DNA from: an uncultured Peptoniphilus sp.
GTDB taxonomy: Bacteria; Bacillota; Clostridia; Tissierellales; Peptoniphilaceae
Direction: 5' to 3'
DNA length: 64,000 bases
Assembly: GCF_943913915.1 (NCBI RefSeq)
Contig: NZ_CALUAA010000004.1
Location: 62,001 to 126,000, forward strand
Both the position numbers and the translations under genes were made by a program. Under the pieces are notes generated by a model. That model was given only the letters and a program-made list of their open reading frames with translations, did no database searches and was not told the DNA's origin. Positions 51,574 through 61,402 of this stretch are shown in pieces (the first letter of the stretch is position 1; each line of letters starts with the position of its first letter).

Positions 51574-54500
51574 ATGAAAAAAATCACACGAAAGAAAGCC
51601 CTTAGTCTAGCACTGGCAGGATTAATGCTTGCACCGAGTATGCCGATTCAAAGTTTTGCAGAAGCAGCTAATCTTGGTACAAATGTTGAAAATAGTGCAG
51701 GAATCAGACAAACTCAACCGAAACAGTTTATATGGGGCAAGTATCAATTAACAAAATCTACTTCTGAAGAAGTTGAATTGTCAGGAAAAACAAATGGTAT
51801 TCCCATCACATCGGGATTCTATAACTTTACAAATGACTATGGTTTTTATCGCGGACTTAGTGGTCAAGGTGAAGGTCGCCCAGGCATTAAAGTGGAAGGA
51901 TATCAAAATGCGACCGCATTACCTGGAGGCTTGGTAAAATTAAGTGGAGCATATCAAAATTATGTTGAAAATAACAGCTCTACTAATATTGCAGGTCCCC
52001 TATATTCGGTAGCAAGTCGTTCAGAATACACGCTAAACATGGACAAGACTTGGTTTGAACCTACGGTTAGTATGAAAGGCACTTTGATTGTAGATGCTAG
52101 CCAAGTTAAAGCTGTGAAGAATGTAAATCTAGAAGTTTATGGTCCTTATGAGGATAATCCTCACTTTAGAATCACCGGTGAAGCTTACAACACAATTAAA
52201 GCTGCTTCAAAGACAGAAAAAGGTAGTTATATCGAAGATGTAACTGCCCCCCAAGGTACCTATCCTAACGATGGTGAAAAAGACGGATATTGGTATGTGT
52301 ACAAGGGAGTAAAAGAGGAATATAATCCTGAAGTCTCCACATCTCCCTCTAATAAGGACGACGATATTAAGGGTGCCATCGAAAATCTACCTGAAGGTGC
52401 TACAGTTGATGTTATGTCGAAGCCTGAGCGCACTGCCTACACTCCTGAAATTAAGGAATTAACAGTAAAACCTGGTGAAAAGGCTGACTTAACTCAAGCG
52501 GTTACTAATCCTAAAGAAGGCGTCAAAATCGTCGAAAAGACTAGCGTCGATACCAGTAAAGTTGGAAAACAAACGGGAGCTATTACTGTAACCTTACCGG
52601 CAGAAACAAAAAATGCGAAAGCAAAAATCACATTTAAAGATCAAACGACTAAAGAGGTAGATGTTCCTGTCGAATTTAAAGAATTAAGCAAAGACTATGG
52701 CGTAACGGTTAACGTAAAAGAAAATGTCGTGAAAGTTGTCTTGAACTACGTTGACGAGTCCGGCAAGACGGTTGCGACGAAAGAAATGACTGCCGAATCC
52801 GGAAGCACGATCAAATTAACTGAAATTCCTGAATTATTCGGCTATGAACTTGTCTCTACCGAAGACATTGCAGTTAGTGAAGATGGTCAAGCTGTTACTG
52901 TAAAAGTTAAGGATTTAAACGCTGAAATTAAGAGTCTTGAAGATCAATTAAAAGCTAAAAAAGGTGAGCTTGATAATCTAGAAGAACAACTTGCTGCCGA
53001 AAAAGCCAAAGCCGAACAAGATGCCAATAAGATTGCCGAACTTGAAAAAGCAATTGCGGATAAGAAAGACGAAATCGACAAGCTCAATAAGCAAATTGGA
53101 GATCTCGATGAAGTCATTAAGCAACTTCAAGATAAACTCAATGAGTTAAAAGGCAACTTAGAAGATGCAAATAAGGAACTTGCTAAATCTAAAGCAGATT
53201 TAGAAAACCTAAAGAAAGAATTAGAAGCTAAGATCTCTGACCTGAATAATCAAATCGCCGACAAAGACGCTAAGGGCAAAGACCTTGAAAAACAACTTGC
53301 CGATGAAAAAGCGAAAGGCGATCAAGACGCAACGAAGATTGCTGAACTTGAAAAAGCGATCAAAGATAACAACGATGCAAAAGACGCTTTAAATAAAGAA
53401 AAAGACGCTTTAGCTAAAGAACTCGCCGACAAAGAAGCTAAGATTGCAGAACTTGAAGCAAATGCTGAAAAACTAGAAGGCGATGTAAAAGATCTTGAAC
53501 AAAAAGTAAAAGATTTAGTAGATGGGAAAGCTATTGATGCAGAAACCATGAAAGATCTACAAGAGCAATTAGATAAGGCGAAAGCGGAAAATCAAAAGCT
53601 TGCCGATGATCTAAAGGCACTGCAAGATGAATTAAATGCCAAGATTAAAGAGCTAGAAGAACAAGTTAAAACTAAAGATCAAGAACTTGCTGATCTAAAA
53701 GATCAACTTGCAGCTGAAAAAGCAAAGGCTGAGCAAGATGCCAATAAGATCGCTGAACTTGAAAAAGCAATTGCCGATAAGGAAGCTGAAATTGGAAAAC
53801 TCAACGATAAAGTTGGTAGCCAGTCCGAGCTTATTAAAGAACTGCAAGCCAAACTTGATGAAATGAAGAAGGATTTAGCAGATGCTAATAAAAATCTATT
53901 AGACTCCAAGTCTGAACTGGATAATCTCAAGAAAGAACTTGCTAATAAGATCGCAGAACTGAATGATCAAATTGCCGACAAGGATGCTAAAGGCAAAGAT
54001 CTTGAAAAACAACTTGCTGAAGAAAAAGCCAAGGGCGATCAAGATACCGGTAAGATCGCAGTATTAGAAAAAGCGATCAAAGATAATAACGATGCAAAAG
54101 ACGCTTTGAATAAAGAAAAAGACGCTTTAGCAAAAGAACTCGCCGACAAAGAAGCTAAGATTGCAGAACTCGAAGGTAATGCTAAAAAGTTAGAAGACAA
54201 TGTAAGAGACCTTGAAGCAAAGATTAAGGACTTAATTGACGGAAAAACCGGCGACACAGATGCTTTAAAGAAAGCTGAGGACGCATTGGCACAAGCCAAA
54301 GCTGATAATGCGAAACTAGCTGATGAAGTTAAGCAACTTCAAGAAAGCTTGAAAGCTGAAAAAGAAGCAAACGCTGAAAAAGATAAAGAGCTATCCAAGC
54401 TTCGTGAAGAGGCAAAAGCAGATCCCGATTCTAAACTATCCGAACTCAAAAAAGAACTGAAAAAAGAACTCGAAAGAGCGGATAAGGTTGATCGCAAACG

Positions 54501-55206
54501 TCTGAGTGAAAAAGAAAATAAAGAGCTCGATGAAGCAATTAAGAAGGCTAAAGATATTTTCGATAAAAAAGATGCTAAGGACGATGAAGTAAAACAAGCT
54601 ATCAAGGACTTGAAAGAAGCCTTGAAACCTTATGAAAACTTTATCTTCGACGACAAGCATATTAATGGCTTACTCGGAAAAAATGTAAAATCTTTGAAAG
54701 ACTTCATCGATAAGGTAGAAAAAGCAATTGGCGGAACTCTTCTCGAAGAGGAAACTATTAGCAACGATAAAGAATACACTGCATTAAAATATGTCTTCAT
54801 GATTGACTCGAACAAGTATGCACAAGCAACGAACAAAGATACTAAAATCTACAAAATGGACGTTAGTCCCTTTATTCGCAATAGCAGAACCATGTTACCT
54901 CTACGCTATGTAGCAAATGTGCTAGGAGCAGACGTCGATTGGAATCATGGAACAAGAACAGCTACCTTCACCAAGGATGGTATTGAAGCGAAAATCAATA
55001 TCGACGAAGGTAAGACTATTAAAGTCGGTGGAAAGTCTGTAGATCTCTCTGCAAAACCTGAAATTGTGCAAGATAGAATCTTTGTACCACTAACGGATAT
55101 TTCGAGAGTCTTTGATGTAACTAACGGCAACACAGAAGACGGAATCAATCAAGATATTGAGTGGAACAAAGACAATAGAACGGTTACCGTTCACATTGCA
55201 AGATAG
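51574..55206 (+). CDS. Large coiled-coil surface protein carried by the ICE
   Basis: A 1210-residue exported protein. The signal peptide (~1-30) ends near SFAEA; residues ~30-285 are a novel N-terminal region; ~288-368 resemble a Rib/alpha-like domain (YTPEIKELTVKPGEKADLT); ~375-448 resemble a MucBP-like fold; ~449-1030 are Lys/Glu/Asp-rich coiled coil. This coil holds a tandem internal duplication of 239 residues. The C-terminus (~1080-1210) is a copper-amine-oxidase N1-like stalk domain (NSRTMLPLRYVANVLGADVDWN). There is no LPxTG. It probably mediates adhesion or mating contact. RBS CAAGGAGG. Confidence 0.85.
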   Translation: MKKITRKKALSLALAGLMLAPSMPIQSFAEAANLGTNVENSAGIRQTQPKQFIWGKYQLTKSTSEEVELSGKTNGIPITSGFYNFTNDYGFYRGLSGQGEGRPGIKVEGYQNATALPGGLVKLSGAYQNYVENNSSTNIAGPLYSVASRSEYTLNMDKTWFEPTVSMKGTLIVDASQVKAVKNVNLEVYGPYEDNPHFRITGEAYNTIKAASKTEKGSYIEDVTAPQGTYPNDGEKDGYWYVYKGVKEEYNPEVSTSPSNKDDDIKGAIENLPEGATVDVMSKPERTAYTPEIKELTVKPGEKADLTQAVTNPKEGVKIVEKTSVDTSKVGKQTGAITVTLPAETKNAKAKITFKDQTTKEVDVPVEFKELSKDYGVTVNVKENVVKVVLNYVDESGKTVATKEMTAESGSTIKLTEIPELFGYELVSTEDIAVSEDGQAVTVKVKDLNAEIKSLEDQLKAKKGELDNLEEQLAAEKAKAEQDANKIAELEKAIADKKDEIDKLNKQIGDLDEVIKQLQDKLNELKGNLEDANKELAKSKADLENLKKELEAKISDLNNQIADKDAKGKDLEKQLADEKAKGDQDATKIAELEKAIKDNNDAKDALNKEKDALAKELADKEAKIAELEANAEKLEGDVKDLEQKVKDLVDGKAIDAETMKDLQEQLDKAKAENQKLADDLKALQDELNAKIKELEEQVKTKDQELADLKDQLAAEKAKAEQDANKIAELEKAIADKEAEIGKLNDKVGSQSELIKELQAKLDEMKKDLADANKNLLDSKSELDNLKKELANKIAELNDQIADKDAKGKDLEKQLAEEKAKGDQDTGKIAVLEKAIKDNNDAKDALNKEKDALAKELADKEAKIAELEGNAKKLEDNVRDLEAKIKDLIDGKTGDTDALKKAEDALAQAKADNAKLADEVKQLQESLKAEKEANAEKDKELSKLREEAKADPDSKLSELKKELKKELERADKVDRKRLSEKENKELDEAIKKAKDIFDKKDAKDDEVKQAIKDLKEALKPYENFIFDDKHINGLLGKNVKSLKDFIDKVEKAIGGTLLEEETISNDKEYTALKYVFMIDSNKYAQATNKDTKIYKMDVSPFIRNSRTMLPLRYVANVLGADVDWNHGTRTATFTKDGIEAKINIDEGKTIKVGGKSVDLSAKPEIVQDRIFVPLTDISRVFDVTNGNTEDGINQDIEWNKDNRTVTVHIAR

Positions 55207-55213
55207 TACTTGA

Positions 55214-55252
55214 TGGGAAGGGGGATACTCCCTCTTCCTATTCTTTTACTCA
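55214..55252 (+). terminator. Terminator of the surface-protein gene
   Basis: GGAAGGGGG and CCCTCTTCC form a stem, followed by TATTCTTTT, 10 bases after the stop. It separates this gene from the secretion genes. Confidence 0.65.
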
Positions 55253-55264
55253 AAAAGGGCTATT

Positions 55265-57184
55265 ATGGATATTATCAATCAAATTATAAAGGACATTCAG
55301 GACTACATTGATTCAAAGATACAGGATCTGAAAGAAGTTAATAAAAAAACGCTCATTGCGTTAACCTTCCCCTATATATTATTTTTTATTTTCTTCAATC
55401 GATTCTTCTATTTAGTAGAGGTTGTTTCTTTTGGGTTTGCGTTTAAAAATCTGTCAATGTGCTTTAAAACGGAAATACCACTTATACCCTTAGGTAAATT
55501 TACACTTTATGCCTTGGCAGCAAGTGCGCTCATTCGAGTGATTGCATGGCAGAAAGGTCAAAATGCCAAAAAGTTTAGAAAAGGGGAAGAATATGGATCT
55601 GCAAAATGGGCTGATCATAAAGATATTAAGCCTTATATTAACAGTAAAGAGCCGGATGATAATATTATCTTGACTAAAACAGAGTCGCTTACGATGGCAG
55701 AAAGAATGCCGTCTAATAAAAAGAAATACGAGAGAAATAAAAATGTGCTCGTAATTGGTGGCTCCGGTTCAGGAAAAACACGATTTTATGTAAAGCCTAA
55801 TATTATGCAGCAGCATAGCTCTTACGTTATAACAGACCCGAAAGGAAGTCTTTTAACCGAAACTGGAAAAATGCTTGAGCATGGCAAAAAAGTGAAAAAG
55901 AAAGATAAAAATGGCAAGGAAAAATTAGTGCGTGAGGCTTATCAAATAAAAGTGTTTAATACGATCAACTTCAAAAAGTCGATGCACTATAATCCCTTTG
56001 CTTACGTGAAAACTGAAAAAGATATTTTAAAGCTTGTTAACACATTGATGGTCAATACAAAAGGTGAAGGCAGTCACTCAGGAGATGACTTTTGGGTGAA
56101 AGCGGAGCGTCTACTTTATTGTGCGTTAATCGCCTACATTGTTTTTGAACTTGAAGAAAAAGACCGACATTTTGGAACATTGGTAGACATGATCGATAAT
56201 TCCCATGTTAGTGAAGAAGACGAGAGTTATAAAAATATCGTCGACGTTATGTTCGAAGAACTTGAGAGTCGGAAAAAAGACTGTTTTGCGGTACGTCAAT
56301 ATAAAAAATACAAATTAGCAGCCGGGAAAACGGCTAAATCTATATTAATTTCTTGCGGTGCACGACTAGCTCCATTTGATATGGATGAACTGAAAGAAAT
56401 TATGTCTTACGACGACCTTGAACTAGATAGAATTGGTGACCGTAAAACTGCTCTTTTTATTATAGTTTCCGACACAGACACGACGTTTAATTTTGTTGTG
56501 GCAATGCTTTATTCTCAACTCTTCAATTTATTGTGTGAACGTGCAGATGATGAGTATGGTGGGAAACTTCCTGTACACGTTAGATGCTTATTGGATGAGT
56601 TTGCGAATATTGGACAAATACCTAATTTCGAAAAATTAATTGCTACGATACGCTCAAGGAGAATTTCAGCAAGTGTTATTCTTCAGACTCAATCACAACT
56701 AAAAGACCTCTATAAAGAGAAAGCAGATACCATTATAGGGAACTGTGATACTACTCTATTTCTCGGTGGGAAGGAAAAAACAACCTCTAAAGAGATGGAA
56801 GAGTTACTAGGTAAGGAAACAATAGACTTATTTAATGACTCTGAAAATAGAGGTAGGGAAAAAACTTATGGTATGTCTTATCAAAAGACCGGTCGTTCTT
56901 TAATGACTCAGGACGAGGTAGCTGTAATGGACGGTGGAAAGTGCATACTTCAGATTCGAGGTGCTAGACCGTTTTTAAGTGAAAAGTACGATCTTTTAAG
57001 CCATAAACGTTACAAGCAAATATCTGATTATAACGATAAATATGCTTTCGATATTGAAAAATATCTGTTCCGAAGAAGTATGGACTATTTAAAGCTAAAA
57101 ACGACGATTCCGGAACAGGTCATGAGTAAATATACAGAAAAATTAAAAATAGAAGAAGGTAATAATGAAAAAGAAACGGCGTGA
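55265..57184 (+). CDS. virD4: VirD4/TraG type IV coupling ATPase
   Basis: A 639-residue T4SS coupling protein. Two N-terminal membrane segments (~30-100) precede Walker A GGSGSGKTRFY (~165) and Walker B region LPVHVRCLLDEFANIGQIPNFE. The ISASVILQTQSQLK segment after it is typical. It delivers the relaxase-DNA complex to the secretion channel. RBS is weak; it starts 58 bp after the surface gene. Confidence 0.95.
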   Translation: MDIINQIIKDIQDYIDSKIQDLKEVNKKTLIALTFPYILFFIFFNRFFYLVEVVSFGFAFKNLSMCFKTEIPLIPLGKFTLYALAASALIRVIAWQKGQNAKKFRKGEEYGSAKWADHKDIKPYINSKEPDDNIILTKTESLTMAERMPSNKKKYERNKNVLVIGGSGSGKTRFYVKPNIMQQHSSYVITDPKGSLLTETGKMLEHGKKVKKKDKNGKEKLVREAYQIKVFNTINFKKSMHYNPFAYVKTEKDILKLVNTLMVNTKGEGSHSGDDFWVKAERLLYCALIAYIVFELEEKDRHFGTLVDMIDNSHVSEEDESYKNIVDVMFEELESRKKDCFAVRQYKKYKLAAGKTAKSILISCGARLAPFDMDELKEIMSYDDLELDRIGDRKTALFIIVSDTDTTFNFVVAMLYSQLFNLLCERADDEYGGKLPVHVRCLLDEFANIGQIPNFEKLIATIRSRRISASVILQTQSQLKDLYKEKADTIIGNCDTTLFLGGKEKTTSKEMEELLGKETIDLFNDSENRGREKTYGMSYQKTGRSLMTQDEVAVMDGGKCILQIRGARPFLSEKYDLLSHKRYKQISDYNDKYAFDIEKYLFRRSMDYLKLKTTIPEQVMSKYTEKLKIEEGNNEKETA

Positions 57185-57410
57185 AAAATTTTCATTTGGT
57201 GTTGCGGTAGGTGTAGTAGCATTCTCTACTATTGCAACGACAGGTGCTATCGGTTTTTTAGCTCTGAATAAATTACAGAGATTTATTCAACGCTCGGCAG
57301 ATACTTCAGTAGAGGTAAAACTCTATGAAAGGGACTGGGAGCGATTAATGGATGAATTAGAAGATGAAGAATGTGAAGAGTGCGATATTTATTTCGAATG
57401 TGAAAACTAA
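57165..57410 (+). CDS. Small membrane protein of the conjugation operon
   Basis: An 81-residue protein. One hydrophobic segment (FGVAVGVVAFSTIATTGAIGFLALN) precedes an acidic C-terminus with three Cys (EDEECEECDIYFEC), a possible metal-binding cluster. It overlaps virD4 by 20 bp. No family recognised, though small TM proteins of this kind often follow virD4. Confidence 0.7.
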   Translation: MKKKRREKFSFGVAVGVVAFSTIATTGAIGFLALNKLQRFIQRSADTSVEVKLYERDWERLMDELEDEECEECDIYFECEN

Positions 57411-57421
57411 AGGAGGATATT

Positions 57422-57634
57422 ATGGGATTTTTTAGTAGTGCAGTATCCACATTACAAACACTTGTAACAGCCTTAGGTGCAGGTCTTGGTGCGTGGGGAA
57501 TCATTAACCTTATGGAAGGTTATGGTAATGATAACCCTGGTGCAAAATCTCAAGGTATTAAGCAACTAATGGCAGGCGGTGGCGTTGTTTTAATTGCTAC
57601 GCAACTAATTCCCCAATTATCGGGATTATTTTAA
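57422..57634 (+). CDS. Maff2/VirB2-like small pilin-type membrane protein
   Basis: A 70-residue protein of the Maff2 family with two hydrophobic stretches (VTALGAGLGAWGIINLMEG; LMAGGGVVLIATQLIPQL) separated by a Gly/Asn-rich loop GYGNDNPGAKSQG. It likely builds part of the T4SS channel like VirB2. RBS AAGGAGG. Confidence 0.85.
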   Translation: MGFFSSAVSTLQTLVTALGAGLGAWGIINLMEGYGNDNPGAKSQGIKQLMAGGGVVLIATQLIPQLSGLF

Positions 57635-57676
57635 GACAAAACAAATTAATAGTAGCCTTTTATCGAGGAGGTGCTT

Positions 57677-58537
57677 ATGCAGTTAGCAGAGAAGTTTCTC
57701 AATGGCTTAAAGCAACCTATGATCGATAACTGTATGAAAGTCTTTGAAAATATGCAGAATATGATGAACGATCAAATGACAAAAGCTGGCGATGTCGTAT
57801 CACAAACTCCACAGGCATATAATTCAGACTTATTCAATTTGGCAAAAAGTATTAATGAGACGGCGGTTATACCCATCGCCGTCTTAATTATTACCTTTAT
57901 AGCGATATATGAAATTGTACACCTTGTTATCGATAGGAATAACTTTAACGATTTTGAGACTTTTATTTTTTTCAAGTGGATTTTTAAAACAACTATATCC
58001 ATTTATCTAGTAAGTCATGCTTTTGAATTTTCAATGGCTATATTTGATGTCATGCAGTCAGTCATACGTTCAGCTTCAGGAGTTAGTATTGAACAATTCC
58101 AAGTAGGACAAGATGCGATGAAAGCAAGCATAGAAAAGATGGGAATAGTGGATCTTATGTTTTTCACGACGCAACTTAACGCTATGCAGATGATTGTGTG
58201 GGCATTAGGCATTGTTATTTGGGTTATATGTGTAGGACGCATTATAGAAATGTATTTCATAATTTCAGTTGGTGCGTTACCGTTTGCAACTCTAACATCT
58301 AGCCGATACGGACATATAGGGGACTCCTATATCAAATCCGCTGTGGCATTAGGTTTGCAAGGTTTGTTTATTATTATCACATTAGGGGCATGGTCGGTAT
58401 TCGTACAGTCCTTGACGGTAGCAAAAGATGGTAATCCATGGACGTTTATGTTCTCCTTCTTAGCAGCGAGTTTATTAGCTGTCATTGTACTATTCAGGAC
58501 GAAATCCGCAGCAAGTGCCATAGTATCAGCGGCATAA
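57677..58537 (+). CDS. VirB6/TrbL-like polytopic T4SS channel protein
   Basis: A 286-residue protein with about six hydrophobic helices (e.g. TAVIPIAVLIITFIAIYEI; LGLQGLFIIITLGAWSVFV). It matches the VirB6/TrbL-like protein of Tn1549-type ICEs by position between Maff2 and PrgI. ATG 57677 is well spaced from GAGGAGG. Confidence 0.85.
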   Translation: MQLAEKFLNGLKQPMIDNCMKVFENMQNMMNDQMTKAGDVVSQTPQAYNSDLFNLAKSINETAVIPIAVLIITFIAIYEIVHLVIDRNNFNDFETFIFFKWIFKTTISIYLVSHAFEFSMAIFDVMQSVIRSASGVSIEQFQVGQDAMKASIEKMGIVDLMFFTTQLNAMQMIVWALGIVIWVICVGRIIEMYFIISVGALPFATLTSSRYGHIGDSYIKSAVALGLQGLFIIITLGAWSVFVQSLTVAKDGNPWTFMFSFLAASLLAVIVLFRTKSAASAIVSAA

Positions 58538-58556
58538 CAAGAAGGGAGGTAAGTAA

Positions 58557-58913
58557 ATGGCTTATGTAAATGTACCAAGAGACTTATCGAGGTATGAAGC
58601 GAAGGTCGTCTTTAATCTGACAAAGCGTCAATTGATCTGTTTTTCTATCGGTGCTGCACTGGCAATTCCGGCATATTGGTTTACCCGTGGAATACTTCCA
58701 AGCGACGTAAGATCTATTTTGATGTTTATCATAGCGAGTCCTTTTTTTATTGCCGGGATATTCAAAAAAGACGGTATGACTTTAGAAAAATATCTCTACA
58801 TTGTTTGCCGTCAAAAATACTTCAGACCAGGAATAAGACGCTATAAGACACTAGCTTCAAATAAAAAAGAAGTGCCAACTAAAACAAAAAAAACAAAGAG
58901 AAAAAAGAGGTGA
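58557..58913 (+). CDS. PrgI-family (VirB3-like) inner-membrane protein
   Basis: A 118-residue protein with two helices (~25-70) and Lys-rich tail. The start YVNVPRDLSRYEAKVVFNLTKRQLICF is the PrgI family signature. It pairs with the VirB4-like ATPase that follows after 7 bases. RBS GAAGGGAGG. Confidence 0.9.
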   Translation: MAYVNVPRDLSRYEAKVVFNLTKRQLICFSIGAALAIPAYWFTRGILPSDVRSILMFIIASPFFIAGIFKKDGMTLEKYLYIVCRQKYFRPGIRRYKTLASNKKEVPTKTKKTKRKKR

Positions 58914-58920
58914 GACCGTC

Positions 58921-61386
58921 TTGAATCAAAATTTTCAAAAGAAACAGGAACAACGTTTGAAATCAAACATTGATGCTGCAAAAAGAAACAAAGAAGATTT
59001 TGGGAATACAAAATCTAAGTCAAATTCCAAGACTCCCCAAGTCTTTCAAAACATGTTACAGTTATTTGTTAAAAAGGAAGATAACGAAGTTTATACGACG
59101 CAAGATACCTTGCCTTACGAGAAGATCTTCCAAGATGGGATTATGAAGCTTGAAGATGGGCGTTATAACAAGTGCATTGAGTTTACAGATATTAACTACC
59201 GATTGGCAAAGCCTGAAGATCAGAGGAAAATATTTGATGACTATTGTAAGTTCTTAAACTATTTCGACTCGACTATCGATTTTCAATTAACTTTTTTAAA
59301 TTTAACAGGTTTTGCCGATAGGCTCATGCACAATATTCGAATACAAAAGCAAAATGACCCGTTCAATGACATTCGAATGGAATATAGTAGAATGCTGCGC
59401 AATCAATTATCCAAAGGTAATAATGGGCTTATAAAGCGTAAATTCATTACTTTTTCCATTAAAGCTAAAAATCTGAAGGAAGCTATTCCAAGACTTGAAC
59501 GGATAGAAACAGACATCCGAAATAACTTTAAAACACTGGGCGTACAAGCAGAGTGTTTAACGGGAAAGCAACGTATTGAATTACTTCACGATATTTTAAA
59601 TCAAGGAAGCGATAGGGAGCGGACGACCTTCGATTGGCATAATGTAAGAACCGGAAGCATGACGACGAAGGACTATATATCTCCCTCATCTTTTAATTTC
59701 CAAAATCAACGTATTTTTAAAATGGGACAAATGTATGGTTCAAGTAGCTTCCTAAGAATTGATGCTCCGGAGCTTTCAGATAAAATGCTCGCTGAGATAT
59801 TAGATATCGAAGATAATCTACTGGTAAATATTCATATTCGTTCCATGGATCAACAGGAAGCGATCAAGGAAGTTAAGCGGACAATTACCGACTTAGATCG
59901 TACCAAGATTGAAGAACAGAAGAAAGCCGTTCGTTCAGGCTATGACATGGATATTATTCCCTCAGACCTTGCGAATTTTTCAGAAGAGGCTAAAAATCTC
60001 TTGGAAGAATTACAAGGACGTAATGAACGTCATTTTATTGTTAGCTTCCAAATCACGACCTTTGCAAAAAGTAGGAAGAAGCTTGAAAATATCATCTTTC
60101 AATTGAATGGTATTATTCAAAAATATAATTGCAGTTTAAAGCGTATGGATTATCAACAGGAACAAGGACTTATGTCCGCATTGCCTATGGGAGTAAATCA
60201 AATAGACTTCGAGCGGAAGCTCACAACGTCTTGTGCAGCTATTTTTGTACCCTTTACTACCCAAGAATTGTTTATGGGAGGAAAAGCTCTCTATTACGGT
60301 TTAAATGCCATATCGAACAATATGATTATGGTAGATAGAGGAACTCTAAAGAATCCTAACGGGCTTATTTTAGGAACACCAGGTTCAGGTAAATCTTTCT
60401 CTGCGAAAAGAGAGATGACGAATGCTTTCTTTATTACGGATAATGACATTATCATTTGCGACCCTGAGGCTGAGTATTCACCACTTGTAAAAGCACTAGG
60501 CGGTGAAGTGGTTGAAATTTCGCCCAATTCAAAACATCATATTAATCCTTTGGATATTAATATTAACTACGCTGACGGTGATGACCCGATTATGTTTAAA
60601 GCGTCGTTTATCCTATCGCTTTTTGAGCTGATAACTGGTGGTACTCAAGGTTTGCAACCGACGGAAATTACTATTATCGACCGTTGTACAAGAGCAATTT
60701 ATAGGAAGTATTTGGAAGATCCGGTACCGGAGAACATTCCTGTTCTAGAAGATCTTTATAATGAACTTAAAAAACAAGAAGATATAGAAGCCGAACGATT
60801 AGCGACTTCTCTTGAAATCTATGTAACAGGTTCGCTTCGAGTATTTAACAATCGAACAAATGTAGATGCTAACAATCGTGTCGTTTGCTACGATATTAAA
60901 AATTTAGGTAATGCTCTTAAAAAACTAGGGATGCTTATTATTCAAGACCAAGTTTGGAATAGAGTATCTATTAACCGTGATAATTATAAAAAGACTCATT
61001 TTTATATAGATGAGTTTCACTTACTTCTGAAAGAAAGACAAACGGCTGAATACTCTGTTGAGATTTGGAAAAGATTCAGAAAATGGGGCGGTATTCCGAC
61101 GGGTATCACGCAAAACGTTAAGGACTTGTTACTGAGCCAAGAGATTGAAAACATCATTGAAAACTCAGACTTTGTTCTGATGCTCAATCAAGCTTCAGGC
61201 GACCGTGAAATTCTAGCCCACCGTCTTGGAATTTCGCAAGACCAACTTTCTTATATTACCAACTCAGGAGAAGGAGAGGGATTATTATATTTTGGTAATG
61301 TTATCGTTCCCTTTATAGATAAGTTTCCGAAGGAAACTAAGTTGTATAAATTGATGACGACAAAACCGGGAGAAAAAATGTATTAG
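58921..61386 (+). CDS. VirB4-family conjugation ATPase
   Basis: An 821-residue ATPase. Walker A is GTPGSGKSFSAKRE (~485) and Walker B-like region is KTHFYIDEFHLLLKE, both features of VirB4/TraE. The N-terminal ~200 residues carry the usual TrwK-like domain. It powers assembly or translocation. It starts at TTG 58921 with GAGGTGAG and no in-frame ATG nearby. Confidence 0.95.
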   Translation: MNQNFQKKQEQRLKSNIDAAKRNKEDFGNTKSKSNSKTPQVFQNMLQLFVKKEDNEVYTTQDTLPYEKIFQDGIMKLEDGRYNKCIEFTDINYRLAKPEDQRKIFDDYCKFLNYFDSTIDFQLTFLNLTGFADRLMHNIRIQKQNDPFNDIRMEYSRMLRNQLSKGNNGLIKRKFITFSIKAKNLKEAIPRLERIETDIRNNFKTLGVQAECLTGKQRIELLHDILNQGSDRERTTFDWHNVRTGSMTTKDYISPSSFNFQNQRIFKMGQMYGSSSFLRIDAPELSDKMLAEILDIEDNLLVNIHIRSMDQQEAIKEVKRTITDLDRTKIEEQKKAVRSGYDMDIIPSDLANFSEEAKNLLEELQGRNERHFIVSFQITTFAKSRKKLENIIFQLNGIIQKYNCSLKRMDYQQEQGLMSALPMGVNQIDFERKLTTSCAAIFVPFTTQELFMGGKALYYGLNAISNNMIMVDRGTLKNPNGLILGTPGSGKSFSAKREMTNAFFITDNDIIICDPEAEYSPLVKALGGEVVEISPNSKHHINPLDININYADGDDPIMFKASFILSLFELITGGTQGLQPTEITIIDRCTRAIYRKYLEDPVPENIPVLEDLYNELKKQEDIEAERLATSLEIYVTGSLRVFNNRTNVDANNRVVCYDIKNLGNALKKLGMLIIQDQVWNRVSINRDNYKKTHFYIDEFHLLLKERQTAEYSVEIWKRFRKWGGIPTGITQNVKDLLLSQEIENIIENSDFVLMLNQASGDREILAHRLGISQDQLSYITNSGEGEGLLYFGNVIVPFIDKFPKETKLYKLMTTKPGEKMY

Positions 61387-61402
61387 ATAGGAAGGTGAAG
61401 TG

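Noticed and set aside
52916..54640. Coiled-coil duplications of the surface protein as a selfish repeat or CRISPR-like feature
   Set aside because: They keep frame at 239 residues per unit and encode heptad-like Lys/Glu helices, so they are protein repeats.
55130..55206. Sortase LPxTG anchor at the end of the surface protein
   Set aside because: No LPxTG motif, hydrophobic helix or basic tail is present; the protein ends in an amine-oxidase-like stalk domain.
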